Positions 1-7,868 of a stretch of DNA of 64,000 nucleotides are shown piece after piece. Source of the stretch: UBA1858 sp965227695 (GTDB taxonomy: Bacteria > Pseudomonadota > Gammaproteobacteria > UBA4575); contig OZ245760.1 in NCBI GenBank assembly GCA_965227695.1, positions 806,001 through 870,000 on the forward strand. Direction: 5' to 3'. The translations under genes were made by a program, and so were the position numbers. Numbering within the stretch: position 1 is the first letter of the stretch; each line of letters opens with the position of its first letter. The notes beneath the pieces were generated by a model. The model was not told where the DNA came from. It made no database searches and saw only the letters and a list, made by a program, of their open reading frames with translations.

Positions 1-159
1 ATTGATTTGCTTGGCGGCTATAGAAAATATAACCGCTGTTGCGCCGAAAGCACACGCCTAAACACAATACATGGTGTCCCATGATTGAGGTGACCTTGAG
101 TTGATATTTGATGACTTACTTCTTCGACTTTTTAAACATACGACGACAATCGTAATACG

Positions 160-246
160 TGGTGCCCAGGAGAGGATTTGAACCTCCACCTACTTGCGTA
201 GACCAGCACCTGAAGCTGGCGCGTCTACCAATTCCGCCACCTGGGC
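160..246 (-). tRNA. tRNA-Leu (anticodon CAG)
   Basis: Read on the minus strand this folds as a class II tRNA of 87 bases. The acceptor stem GCCCAGG pairs with CCTGGGC, followed by A and an encoded CCA. The D-arm contains GGCGGAATTGGTAGACGC, typical of bacterial tRNA-Leu. The anticodon stem CCAGC/GCTGG encloses the loop TTCAGGT, giving anticodon CAG for codon CUG. A short variable arm and the T-arm GGTTCAAATCC follow. No other tRNA was seen in the window. No obvious terminator lies downstream (positions 1-159), a stretch with no supportable gene. Confidence 0.97.
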
Positions 247-388
247 ATTTGCTGCACACATCGTCATATAAAACTGATGAGCGCCGACAATTACTTCAAA
301 AACGACGGGCCATACTTCAGGTCACCCGCCGAACGCAGACATTAATCTATTTGAGAGATTAAGTCTAATTCTTTAAAACAGCAACCGT

Positions 389-1357
389 TTAAAACCATTT
401 CAGCTTTCTGAAGATAATTACCTGAACTATGACTATTACAATTAAGATCAGGCTAAATATTGTAAAAGCCGCTGCGTAACTCGCCCCGGGAATTCCGCCA
501 AGGTTGATCCCAAACAGACCTGTGAGAAAGCCAAGAGGTAAGAATATTGCTGCAATGACAGATAAAGTATAAATATTATGATTCATCTTGTCCGCGATGG
601 ATGCGGCTATTTCATCTTTTATTATTTGCGCTCTTTCTCTTAAAGCGTCCAGATCCTCAACATAGCGTGTGACGCGATCATACGATTCCTGTAATTGCCT
701 TTTTTGGCTATCATTTAGCCAGGCAAGTGTTGAGGAGCGAAGATACGAAATGACTTCTTTTTGGGGGGCGATATAGCGCCTTAGGATGATGGCCTGTTTT
801 CTAATGTGAGTGATGGCTGATCTGTCTTTTACTTCAGGGGCCTGAATAATGCTTTCTTCAATATCATCTGTTTTTTCATCAAGATCGTGTAATACAGGCG
901 CCATCCGTTCAAACAGTCTTTTTACCAGTGCGCAAACAAAATCTCCTGTGTTCCTGGGCCCATTCCCGGCTTCCAGATCATTCCTGATGTCGGTGATTGC
1001 TTTCAGGCGCCTTTTTCTAACCGTGACTATATTTTCTTTGTCTGCCCAGACTCTTATTGAGACCATATCCTCCGGGTCTGCGTTTTCGTTTAAATTAACA
1101 CCTCTTAAAATAATTAAACAGCCATGTTTGGTTTCTACAATCCGGGGCCTGGTTTCCTCGGCCAACATGGCATCAATGCTAATTTGATCAATTTCAGGAA
1201 TTTCACGCTGAAGAAAAATTCTGGTTTCAGGGGCATCCGCCTCTAAGTGCACCCAAAGTAAATTGTTACTGGTTAACAAAGGGGGGATGTCTTTTTCATC
1301 AATGGCGATGCCATTTCCTTCGCCATCTAATTGGTATGCATGTAATAAATAGCTCAT
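389..1357 (-). CDS. CorA-family cation transporter, ZntB-like
   Basis: A 322-residue member of the CorA metal-ion channel superfamily. It has a long cytoplasmic N-terminal alpha/beta and helical domain (about 1-260) and two C-terminal membrane helices (about 263-283 and 296-316). Between them lies the signature loop GINLGGIPG, which matches the ZntB subgroup (GxN then GGIPG) better than magnesium CorA (GMN). ZntB proteins move zinc, so zinc transport is more likely than magnesium; direction and substrate cannot be read from sequence. The ATG start has no strong Shine-Dalgarno sequence. It stands alone, upstream of the tRNA on the same strand. Zinc-related genes elsewhere in the window (ZnuD-like receptor, His-rich protein) make a zinc role attractive but do not prove it. 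Confidence 0.88.
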   Translation of the reverse strand: MSYLLHAYQLDGEGNGIAIDEKDIPPLLTSNNLLWVHLEADAPETRIFLQREIPEIDQISIDAMLAEETRPRIVETKHGCLIILRGVNLNENADPEDMVSIRVWADKENIVTVRKRRLKAITDIRNDLEAGNGPRNTGDFVCALVKRLFERMAPVLHDLDEKTDDIEESIIQAPEVKDRSAITHIRKQAIILRRYIAPQKEVISYLRSSTLAWLNDSQKRQLQESYDRVTRYVEDLDALRERAQIIKDEIAASIADKMNHNIYTLSVIAAIFLPLGFLTGLFGINLGGIPGASYAAAFTIFSLILIVIVIVQVIIFRKLKWF

Positions 1358-1404
1358 CAGAAAATTATGTTCTAATTGTTACAATTCCCAAACCAGGTGA
1401 TTCA

Positions 1405-1527
1405 TTATTCTAAAGTTAAACGGACCACATTGAATAACGACCAGGCACGAAAGAAATAATCAATGGTTTTAAACCTGTACCAGTCGTCAATCTTCCGTTT
1501 CTTTTCCAGGCTCATCATAATAGTCAT
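1405..1527 (-). CDS. possible 40-residue small ORF
   Basis: An ATG-started frame of 40 codons lies in the 381-base gap between the ZntB-like gene and the methyltransferase/ATP-grasp gene, on the same strand as both. The product would be basic at the start (MSLEKKRKIDDWYRF) with an aromatic, partly hydrophobic second half ending VVRLTLE. Its ATG overlaps the TGA of an 11-codon frame (MTLPDLEAYQQ), which hints at translational coupling or at decay of a longer gene. No convincing ribosome binding site precedes it. It could be a remnant, a real small protein or chance. The rest of the gap (1358-1404, 1528-1738) shows nothing supportable. Confidence 0.25.
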   Translation of the reverse strand: MTIMMSLEKKRKIDDWYRFKTIDYFFRAWSLFNVVRLTLE

Positions 1528-1738
1528 TGTTGGTATGCTTCAAGGTCTGGAAGTGTCATGTCTTTATCGTTTCATCCGGGACGATTGATTCCAGTTTTTC
1601 TTGCTGATGAATAATCTCTGTGCTTGACGTTGTCTGGCAGTTTATGACCAGACATGGTAAGTCACATTTTATCACAAGAGACTGCGAATAAATTCATGTA
1701 TCATACTCTCTCAATGAGCATGGCGATCATGCCTGCTG

Positions 1739-3691
1739 TTAAGCGACAATTCTTTTTTTCTGAATGGGCCGCAATCTTTGCGCTCTATGTAATGCAGCAA
1801 TAATAATCCGCTCAAGCATTTTGGCATAACTGCAGTTTTCCAGGTTTGCCATCTTTGCCAGATGTCCATCCCAGCACCACCCTGGATTTGGGTTAATCTC
1901 CAGAAGCCGCGGTGTGCCGTTTGCATCAAGACGCCAATCAAATCGCGCATAATCCCGGCAACCCACGCGGGCAAATAATTTCAAACAGCAGTCATGCAGG
2001 TATTGCTCTACCGGAGTACTCAGGTTGGCCGGTACAGAGCGCACTTTCCAGTATGGAGATGCCGGGTCCCATTTAGCCTCGTAGCCACATACTTTCGGCA
2101 AGTCATCCGGTAACGCCGAGTAGTCTTCCTCGATAATTGGCAATATATCCACACCAAGTGATGGATTGCCAATGACCCCCACACTAATATCTTTGCCAGG
2201 CAAGAACTGTTCGATAAGAATCGGCAGCTCATAACCGTACTGATCCCGCACTCTCAGGACACCCTGTGCCAGCTGTTCAACGTTGCTACATAGGCTCTCT
2301 TGGGTGATGCCGAAACTTGAGTCGCCATAGTTTGGCTTGATTATTACCGGAAATGGAATCGCAATATCGATGAATGTAGTGTCTTCAGGCTTAATGACAT
2401 AAGCATCTGCGACAGGGATAGACAGCTCACTGGCGATACCCCGGATCAGGGATTTGTCATAGCAGTATGCAAGGCATTGTGGTGTTCCTCCCGTATAGGG
2501 CATGTCATTCAGTTCAAGTATTGCGGGGACATGCAGTTCAAATTCAGGTTTATTAAAGTATCCCTCGTCGCATAAATTAAAAACCAGATCAAAATTATCT
2601 TTCCAGCTCATCGAGTCAGGCAGGAAGCGCGTATGGTTATCAAAGTAACTAAAGTTGTAATTTTTGAGCTGGCCAAGTGCCTTTTTAAGCATATTAATTG
2701 TATGAAAATCGTCATCATCAAACTGGCCTCCGGGCTTTACTTTGTCCGATATTCCCGGGTCACCTAACAGCACTGCAATGCGAGGGACAGACTCTGTTAT
2801 CTGTTCTATTCCGATATGGGCTTTTGGAGAATGCGCGACAACAATATTTCGAACGGCCATCATACCCAGATCCTGATTGCGTTCCGATTCGGTATTAAAT
2901 TTATTTTCATGCCGAATATCTAAAAAGCCATTCTCGCCGAGCAAGCTATCAATACTCTCAGCGCTGTATAACCGCTCTGCATAGAACTGGTCAGCAATGA
3001 CGCCTTTTTTGACATGCGTGATCACTTCTCTTGATATTAAGCGTTCACGGTCAGCAGAGAGGCATCTTTCCCGGCACACAAAATAATTCTTATCAATCCA
3101 TTCCCAGCTACGGGGTTCGAAGTTTGCACGGATATATTCACCATCCGTCAGGTCAATTAATAATTTCCCCCCGGGCTCTAGTACGCGTAATATTTCTGCT
3201 AATACCAGCTCATCGTCTTTTTGCGTCTCAAAATATCCGAAACTATTGCCAAGAATCATTACGACCGCAAATTGATGGTCTTTGTAGGGTAATTTGCGAG
3301 CGTCACCTTCTCGAAAATTGATAACCAGGTTTTCTTTTCTGGCATCTGTTTTCGCCCGATTGATTAAATAGCGGGAACGATCAATACCGAATAGATTTAA
3401 ATAGCCTCTGCGGCCAAATTCGATAATATGCCGGCCTTGCCCGCAACACAGATCAAGTATCGTTGCATCTTTCTGAATGTGAAGGATGTTCTCCAGCATC
3501 CCTGCTTCTTTTTCCGTCAGTGTCGGGTCGCTAACCACGTCGCCATCAGTACGTAAATAATTCGCGTTAAAAATGTGTTTCCACCAATCAGCCTTGACAT
3601 AGCTCTCAAGATTCTCAACCGGACCCAGCACATCAATCAGCTTTTGGTTCCCGGATTTTTGTTTTTTATTAAGTTTGGTGGATGCATTCAT
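1739..3691 (-). CDS. SAM methyltransferase / D-Ala-D-Ala ligase-like ATP-grasp fusion
   Basis: A 650-residue two-domain protein. Residues about 40-285 form a class I SAM-dependent methyltransferase with motif I LDLCCGQGR (79-87), an acidic residue after strand 2 (D104) and the post-motif LRVLEPGGKLLIDL. Residues about 304-640 are a D-alanine-D-alanine-ligase-like ATP-grasp domain: VFNLCDEGY, PVIIKPNYGDSSFGI (449-461, lysine and glycine-rich loop), IEQFLPGKD, FDWRLD (D585) and LEINPNPG (E598, N600) supply the ATP/Mg sites. Such enzymes join a carboxylate to an amine using ATP, so the likely product is a methylated peptide-like small molecule; the substrate is unknown. I chose the ATG at 3691 because AAGGAGG lies 7 bases upstream; the frame is open six codons further. 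It is divergent from an aspartoacylase-like gene across about 200 bases, suggesting joint control and one pathway. Not the cell-wall Ddl, given the fusion and context. Confidence 0.85.
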   Translation of the reverse strand: MNASTKLNKKQKSGNQKLIDVLGPVENLESYVKADWWKHIFNANYLRTDGDVVSDPTLTEKEAGMLENILHIQKDATILDLCCGQGRHIIEFGRRGYLNLFGIDRSRYLINRAKTDARKENLVINFREGDARKLPYKDHQFAVVMILGNSFGYFETQKDDELVLAEILRVLEPGGKLLIDLTDGEYIRANFEPRSWEWIDKNYFVCRERCLSADRERLISREVITHVKKGVIADQFYAERLYSAESIDSLLGENGFLDIRHENKFNTESERNQDLGMMAVRNIVVAHSPKAHIGIEQITESVPRIAVLLGDPGISDKVKPGGQFDDDDFHTINMLKKALGQLKNYNFSYFDNHTRFLPDSMSWKDNFDLVFNLCDEGYFNKPEFELHVPAILELNDMPYTGGTPQCLAYCYDKSLIRGIASELSIPVADAYVIKPEDTTFIDIAIPFPVIIKPNYGDSSFGITQESLCSNVEQLAQGVLRVRDQYGYELPILIEQFLPGKDISVGVIGNPSLGVDILPIIEEDYSALPDDLPKVCGYEAKWDPASPYWKVRSVPANLSTPVEQYLHDCCLKLFARVGCRDYARFDWRLDANGTPRLLEINPNPGWCWDGHLAKMANLENCSYAKMLERIIIAALHRAQRLRPIQKKRIVA

Positions 3692-3890
3692 GCAATGGCC
3701 TCCTTGCATAAATAATTTAAACGTTGAGAAGATTTGCGCATTTCATCAGGAGAAATAGCGGCGCGATTTTGCTCTTAATTTTCATCCAAGTCCAGCAATT
3801 GTTTAGCCCGCTTTATTTAAAATAATTATGTGATTATTTTTAATAAAAACAATGGGTTAAGATTTATTCCGGGCTGTTGAAAAATACAGT

Positions 3891-4934
3891 ATGATTAGCA
3901 ATATTGTGTTGAATCACAACCAAGGCATGATTCTGATGTCGGCCCATATCACTGAAAAAAATAACCGGCAGAAAGTGAAATCGCGTTACGCGTTTCACAG
4001 GTTGCTGTTAGGTTCAGATCTGTCTGTAAGACGCTTACCTGTTATGACGGTACAAGCACCTGAAGCGGGTCCCACTATCTGGTTGACGGCTTGTGTGCAT
4101 GGAGACGAGGTCTGCGGGATGGTAGTAATACATGAAGTTTTTCGCAAAGCAAGAAAGCGATTAACCCGCGGCACTATACACGCTTTGCCTCTCATGAATC
4201 CGTTTGGTTTTGAACATGGCTCGCGTAAAATTACGCCGAGTCAGGAAGATTTAAACCGGTGTTTCCCGGGTAATGCAGCAGGAACCCTTGGAGAACGGGC
4301 TGCTGACACGATATTTTCTATAATTATGGAAAGTCATCCTTCCTTGGTCATTGATTTGCACAATGACTGGAAAAGGTCTATTCCCTATGTTGTGCTGGAT
4401 GCCTGCCCGGATGATTTATCCAAATCCGCTTACAATATTTCCAAAAGATTTGCTTTAGATACCGGTTTGGCAGTCATTCAGGAGCAGGAAGCGATTGATG
4501 GCTCACTGTCTTATAATCTATTGCTGCGATCTGTGCCGGCCCTGACTCTGGAGTTAGGTGAGCCCTATATAATAAACGAAGCCAATGTAAGTGCCGGCGT
4601 GCAAGCAATCTGGAATGTCCTGTTGTCGCTGGAAGTGTGTAAACCCTTGGAATCAGTGGGACAGCCACTTCACTCCGCTACAAGCACACCAGGCAGTGTT
4701 TATCATTATTTTGACAGGCCATACAGCTCAGCAAGTGGCATTGTTCGTTTTCTCGCGCAGCCCGGTGAACTTATCCGATCCGGTCAGCCTTTCGCAAGGA
4801 TTGTGAACGCATTTGGCAAACATCAGGAGACGATCAATTCATTACACGATGGCATTATTCTTGGTCACACCGATTCATCGGTAGTTTTTCCCGGAATGCC
4901 TATTATGGCTTTTGGTATTCATACAGGTGAATAA
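3891..4934 (+). CDS. succinylglutamate desuccinylase/aspartoacylase-family hydrolase (M14-like)
   Basis: A 347-residue zinc carboxypeptidase-fold protein of the AstE/AspA family, which removes N-acyl groups from amino acids or cleaves related amides. The zinc site is visible as H70-x-x-E73 (CVHGDEVCG) and H157 (DLHND). R123 in DLNRCFPG contacts substrate carboxylate in the family, and E221 (TLELG) fits the catalytic glutamate. The C-terminal part (about 245-345) has the beta domain of this family. The first ATG is listed; the ATG 15 codons in is also possible, and the frame gives no clear Shine-Dalgarno for either. It is transcribed away from the methyltransferase/ATP-grasp gene, so it may process, degrade or deprotect the product of that enzyme. 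True AstE is unlikely because no other ast arginine-catabolism gene is nearby. Confidence 0.85.
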   Translation: MISNIVLNHNQGMILMSAHITEKNNRQKVKSRYAFHRLLLGSDLSVRRLPVMTVQAPEAGPTIWLTACVHGDEVCGMVVIHEVFRKARKRLTRGTIHALPLMNPFGFEHGSRKITPSQEDLNRCFPGNAAGTLGERAADTIFSIIMESHPSLVIDLHNDWKRSIPYVVLDACPDDLSKSAYNISKRFALDTGLAVIQEQEAIDGSLSYNLLLRSVPALTLELGEPYIINEANVSAGVQAIWNVLLSLEVCKPLESVGQPLHSATSTPGSVYHYFDRPYSSASGIVRFLAQPGELIRSGQPFARIVNAFGKHQETINSLHDGIILGHTDSSVVFPGMPIMAFGIHTGE

Positions 4935-5006
4935 ACCTATATTATGGTGATATACCAATGTTTGCTATTTGTTGCTTTGATTATGAGCCATGTATTTGTT
5001 TTTAGT

Positions 5007-5885
5007 CTACGCACCAGGGTCTGCACTGTATAATGCAATAAACTCCGGTAGATTTTTTATCGACTCAAAGTGAACCTCGTTGGCCAATTCGTCTCTCCAT
5101 GAGCTGGAAAGGTCTATTGCTTTTTTAATATCTTCAATCGCATCAAAACTTAAATGTAATTTAGCCTTGGCGCATGCCCGCTGCCAATATGCCAGCGCAT
5201 AATCTGCATCCTGCTCGATGGCCTGTTCGGCCAGAGATAGTGCCCAATTGTCTTCGTTCATGTCCAGAAGTGTATCAGCCTTGTAACACAGGGCCTCGAT
5301 ATCCATAGGGTTTATATCCAGGATCTGGTCAAAAATATGTATCTTTTCGTGTTCATTTTTTTCCAGTCCTGCCCGCATCCATAATGCATGGGTCAGGTTA
5401 CTGTCAGAGATTTCTTTCTGGGCCGCGACAATCTGGTTTGAACGCTCGGTAATGGTGGCTTCAAGTGCATTTAGCCGCTGCTCATATTCACTGGTGAGTT
5501 TTTCAACTCTTTTTGTAATGACGGTTTCGAGGTTATCTTTAATGTCTGTGATCGATTTCCATCCCAGGAAGACCAAAATAGACGCTGCCGCGGTGATGAT
5601 ATAAAAGATATTGTTAGTGGTATCGGCGGTATACCTGATCGCCCGGTCAGACGCTTCCAGTTTTGCATGGGCAACTTTTTCTACAAGTTCTGCTTTCATG
5701 GCCTGCTGTTCCTGGCGAAGGAATTTTAGTTCATCAAGGATGTATCTTTCGATGAGAGGTTTATACAATGGCTCTTCAATTTCAAGACTATCACTATTCT
5801 TTATAGTATTCTCATTCGCCATGACAGCAGATGTTGCCCCCGTCAGAAGCAGGAAAAGGAAAAAGTAAGCCAATGTATCATTCAT
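5007..5885 (-). CDS. membrane-anchored coiled-coil/TPR-like protein
   Basis: A 292-residue protein of unknown role. An N-terminal signal-like helix (about 1-23) is followed by a short charged helix (45-85), one strong membrane helix (about 92-108, IFYIITAAASILVFLGW), a coiled coil (about 112-160) and a helical C-terminus with TPR character. In the latter, ALCYKADTLLDMNEDNWALSLAEQAIE and ALAYWQRACAKAKL-type repeats (about 195-265) resemble tetratricopeptide hairpins. This layout suggests a scaffold at the inner membrane with TPRs on one face. No catalytic motif is visible. It is separated from its neighbours on both sides and seems monocistronic. TPR-containing hypothetical membrane protein is as far as the sequence allows. 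Confidence 0.75.
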   Translation of the reverse strand: MNDTLAYFFLFLLLTGATSAVMANENTIKNSDSLEIEEPLYKPLIERYILDELKFLRQEQQAMKAELVEKVAHAKLEASDRAIRYTADTTNNIFYIITAAASILVFLGWKSITDIKDNLETVITKRVEKLTSEYEQRLNALEATITERSNQIVAAQKEISDSNLTHALWMRAGLEKNEHEKIHIFDQILDINPMDIEALCYKADTLLDMNEDNWALSLAEQAIEQDADYALAYWQRACAKAKLHLSFDAIEDIKKAIDLSSSWRDELANEVHFESIKNLPEFIALYSADPGA

Positions 5886-6051
5886 AGTGTTAGTGCCTTG
5901 TGAGATCTGTTAATAGCATGACAGGGGTGGCGCGCAGGATAACGCGACGAAAACAGTATTATTGTATATAACGCGCCTGCTTACGTTAAGTGATGGCGGT
6001 GCTTATTTCGCTGACTGATGTGACAGCCGCATCGTATCCATGACGGCTGAA

Positions 6052-6081
6052 AAACGACCGCGATTGTGAATGCGGTCGTTT
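6052..6081 (-). terminator. rho-independent terminator of the His-rich gene
   Basis: A perfect 10-bp stem, AAACGACCGC paired with GCGGTCGTTT, encloses a 10-base loop. On the minus strand the stem runs into a T-rich tract (GTTTTTC). It lies about 60 bases past the stop codon of the His-rich gene (minus strand). The opposite side is also fairly T-rich, so weak bidirectional function is possible. Confidence 0.75.
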
Positions 6082-6141
6082 GTTTGTCTAAGTTGTATCA
6101 GCCGGTAAAAAAATAGTGCGCTATTGGCTGAGCTGGGGTGT

Positions 6142-6483
6142 CTAACTGTTAATAATTTCGATGGGGCCATGGTCGTCGCAGTGATTACCATGAACATGGT
6201 GTAAGCGCCCATCAACAATATAATCGACATGGTCACCGTGAGGCACAGCCTCATGACCACAATCCGGACCATGTATATGATCTCCACATATATGTGTTGG
6301 CTGACAGTCTTGTGGGTTGGTAGGGCTGACATCAATCGCATGCTCATCGCAATGGTCTTCATGTGGATGATGCAGGTGCCCATCATGTATATAATCAATA
6401 TGATCATTATGCTGAATCGCCGTGTGACCACAACCAGGCCCATGAGTATGTTCTGGGTGAGTATGTGTTTTGGTGCACTGCAT
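6142..6483 (-). CDS. His-rich metal-binding protein with two tandem repeats
   Basis: A 113-residue soluble protein, extremely rich in His, Asp and Cys. Two copies of a roughly 35-residue unit are visible at about 13-47 and 71-105. Each follows the pattern HGPxCGHxAxxHxDHxDY, then DGxLHHxHxxHCDxH. The first copy reads HGPGCGHTAIQHNDHIDY and the second HGPDCGHEAVPHGDHVDY. The regular spacing of His, Cys and Asp strongly suggests zinc, nickel or copper binding, as storage, buffering or delivery. There is no signal peptide, so a cytoplasmic site is expected. The start is supported by CAGGAGA 7 bases upstream of ATG. A terminator follows, making it a single-gene unit. No clear Zur box was found upstream, so regulation is open. 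The exact function is unknown; metal binding is inference from composition and repeat pattern. Confidence 0.82.
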   Translation of the reverse strand: MQCTKTHTHPEHTHGPGCGHTAIQHNDHIDYIHDGHLHHPHEDHCDEHAIDVSPTNPQDCQPTHICGDHIHGPDCGHEAVPHGDHVDYIVDGRLHHVHGNHCDDHGPIEIINS

Positions 6484-6798
6484 TTGCCGTCTCCTGTAAA
6501 TTCGATTGCCGCAATAATTATCTATTTTGCCATTTTAACATGACTATGTGAAACGCTAATCACTTGTGAGGCGAGTACAGAGTTCACATTTTGACAGTCA
6601 CTTTGGCATGGGAAGCTTGCCTAAGTGCTACGCATGACAATATAAAAGCCATGCAGATTAAAAGGTTAGGTCAAGAAAACTGGCAGGCCTGTACGAGTTG
6701 AATGAAGTGATATTTGCCCTCGGCTTGCTTCTGATACGTCGAGTAAAACTGTCAATCAACCATGAAAGTCACTTTTAAACTTTTTGTTTATCTGATGT
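6484..6798. other. intergenic, no gene seen
   Basis: This stretch of about 315 bases separates the His-rich gene from the MOSC gene, both on the minus strand. Apart from the ribosome binding site of the His-rich gene and an AT-rich segment near 6515-6545 that could hold its promoter, I see no gene, RNA or repeat in it. Confidence 0.5.
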
Positions 6799-7431
6799 TC
6801 ATGAGTCGACCCATTGTTGAATCTTTTTGCGATGGTGGCATGATATCGGTGATGCAAGCGCCTTTTTGAGGGAGGCAATCGATTTTTCCGATGAATGCCA
6901 TTGGATGAATACCTCATCAACCAGCGCATAGTCCTTTGACGTTTTCTCAATGATGACCTCGTCACCCAGGCCGATAGTGCCCGGATGTATCACCCGTGCA
7001 TAGGCGCCGGGTTTGACGGCGGCAGCAAAAACCTTAATGAAATTTGAGTCATCCATTTTTTTTGCCAGCTTGTAACATGGTACCCGGGGTGCCGTGATTT
7101 CCAGTATCACCTCATTAATTTTAAGGCGATCACCAATTTTAAGCCCATTCGTTGTAAACCTGGAAATAGTCAGATTCTCGCCAAACGTGCCCGGTTCAAT
7201 CGGTCTGCCGAGTTTCTCTGACCACCAATGGTTGTCATCACTGCTATAAATATATATTGCCTGGTCTTCTCCGCCATGGACTGTCCTGTCGATTATATGG
7301 TCGCCTGCCAGCCCGTGTCGTGTGATGTGAATGGAATCTGAAACAGGCTTTTTATAGATTCCGGTTTCCACGATGCGACGTGCATGCATAATCTCGACAG
7401 GTTTGGCGATATTAATCGATTCTATTTTCAT
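6799..7431 (-). CDS. MOSC domain protein (YiiM-like)
   Basis: A 210-residue protein of the MOSC family, whose members handle molybdenum cofactor or deliver sulfur and in YiiM-type enzymes help reduce N-hydroxylated compounds. Family features are GLAGDHIIDRTVHGGEDQAI (about 40-59, with HGG), PGTFGENLTI, the DRLKIN segment, and the conserved cysteine in PRVPCYKLA. The C-terminal 45 residues (about 165-210) match the helical 3-alpha extension found in YiiM-like proteins. The length is normal. Translation starts at an ATG with little Shine-Dalgarno signal. It is not in an obvious operon; the nearby OYE flavoenzyme is in a different transcription unit. Substrate is unknown; assignment to the family is secure. 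Confidence 0.9.
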   Translation of the reverse strand: MKIESINIAKPVEIMHARRIVETGIYKKPVSDSIHITRHGLAGDHIIDRTVHGGEDQAIYIYSSDDNHWWSEKLGRPIEPGTFGENLTISRFTTNGLKIGDRLKINEVILEITAPRVPCYKLAKKMDDSNFIKVFAAAVKPGAYARVIHPGTIGLGDEVIIEKTSKDYALVDEVFIQWHSSEKSIASLKKALASPISCHHRKKIQQWVDS

Positions 7432-7868
7432 ATTGGTGATTTAAATTCATGCCATAAAAAGATAGTCGGTTGCCTTGCTCGTGTACTGAAAGAACTGATG
7501 AAGACAAGACAAATTCAGTAAAAAAATATACTTTATCGGCGCATGGTATTGAGTTGTGCACCAAGTTGGCAAATATTCGTCTTTTTTTAAACAATATCGC
7601 TCGTTCAGGTGGCACGGATTCTGCGTATAAAGCTATTTAAAATGATTGGTTACAATATGCGTGCCAGCGAAAGGCAATTTTACACTATGCGGATATTTGC
7701 GTATTAATATGCAGATGCTGTGACACAAAACTGGTTTATTTTGTTTATTACGGAGTTGCCATGCTGATGGAGTGATATAACAAAGTTCTGCGTATGATTA
7801 TCAGTAATTATCATTTATATTTGTTAACGAACACCGCATCAATCATCTGATACCAGGGCTTTCCCGCT
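7432..7868. other. divergent intergenic region, no gene seen
   Basis: This region of about 437 bases separates the divergent MOSC and Old Yellow Enzyme genes and must carry both promoters. Short open frames in it are shadows without ribosome binding sites. No operator, riboswitch or strong hairpin was recognised. Confidence 0.5.

Noticed and set aside
6003..6443. 146-codon frame opposite phase to the His-rich gene
   Set aside because: Same strand but shifted frame over the His repeats; its Met/Ile/His pattern is the shadow of the repeated codons in the real gene.
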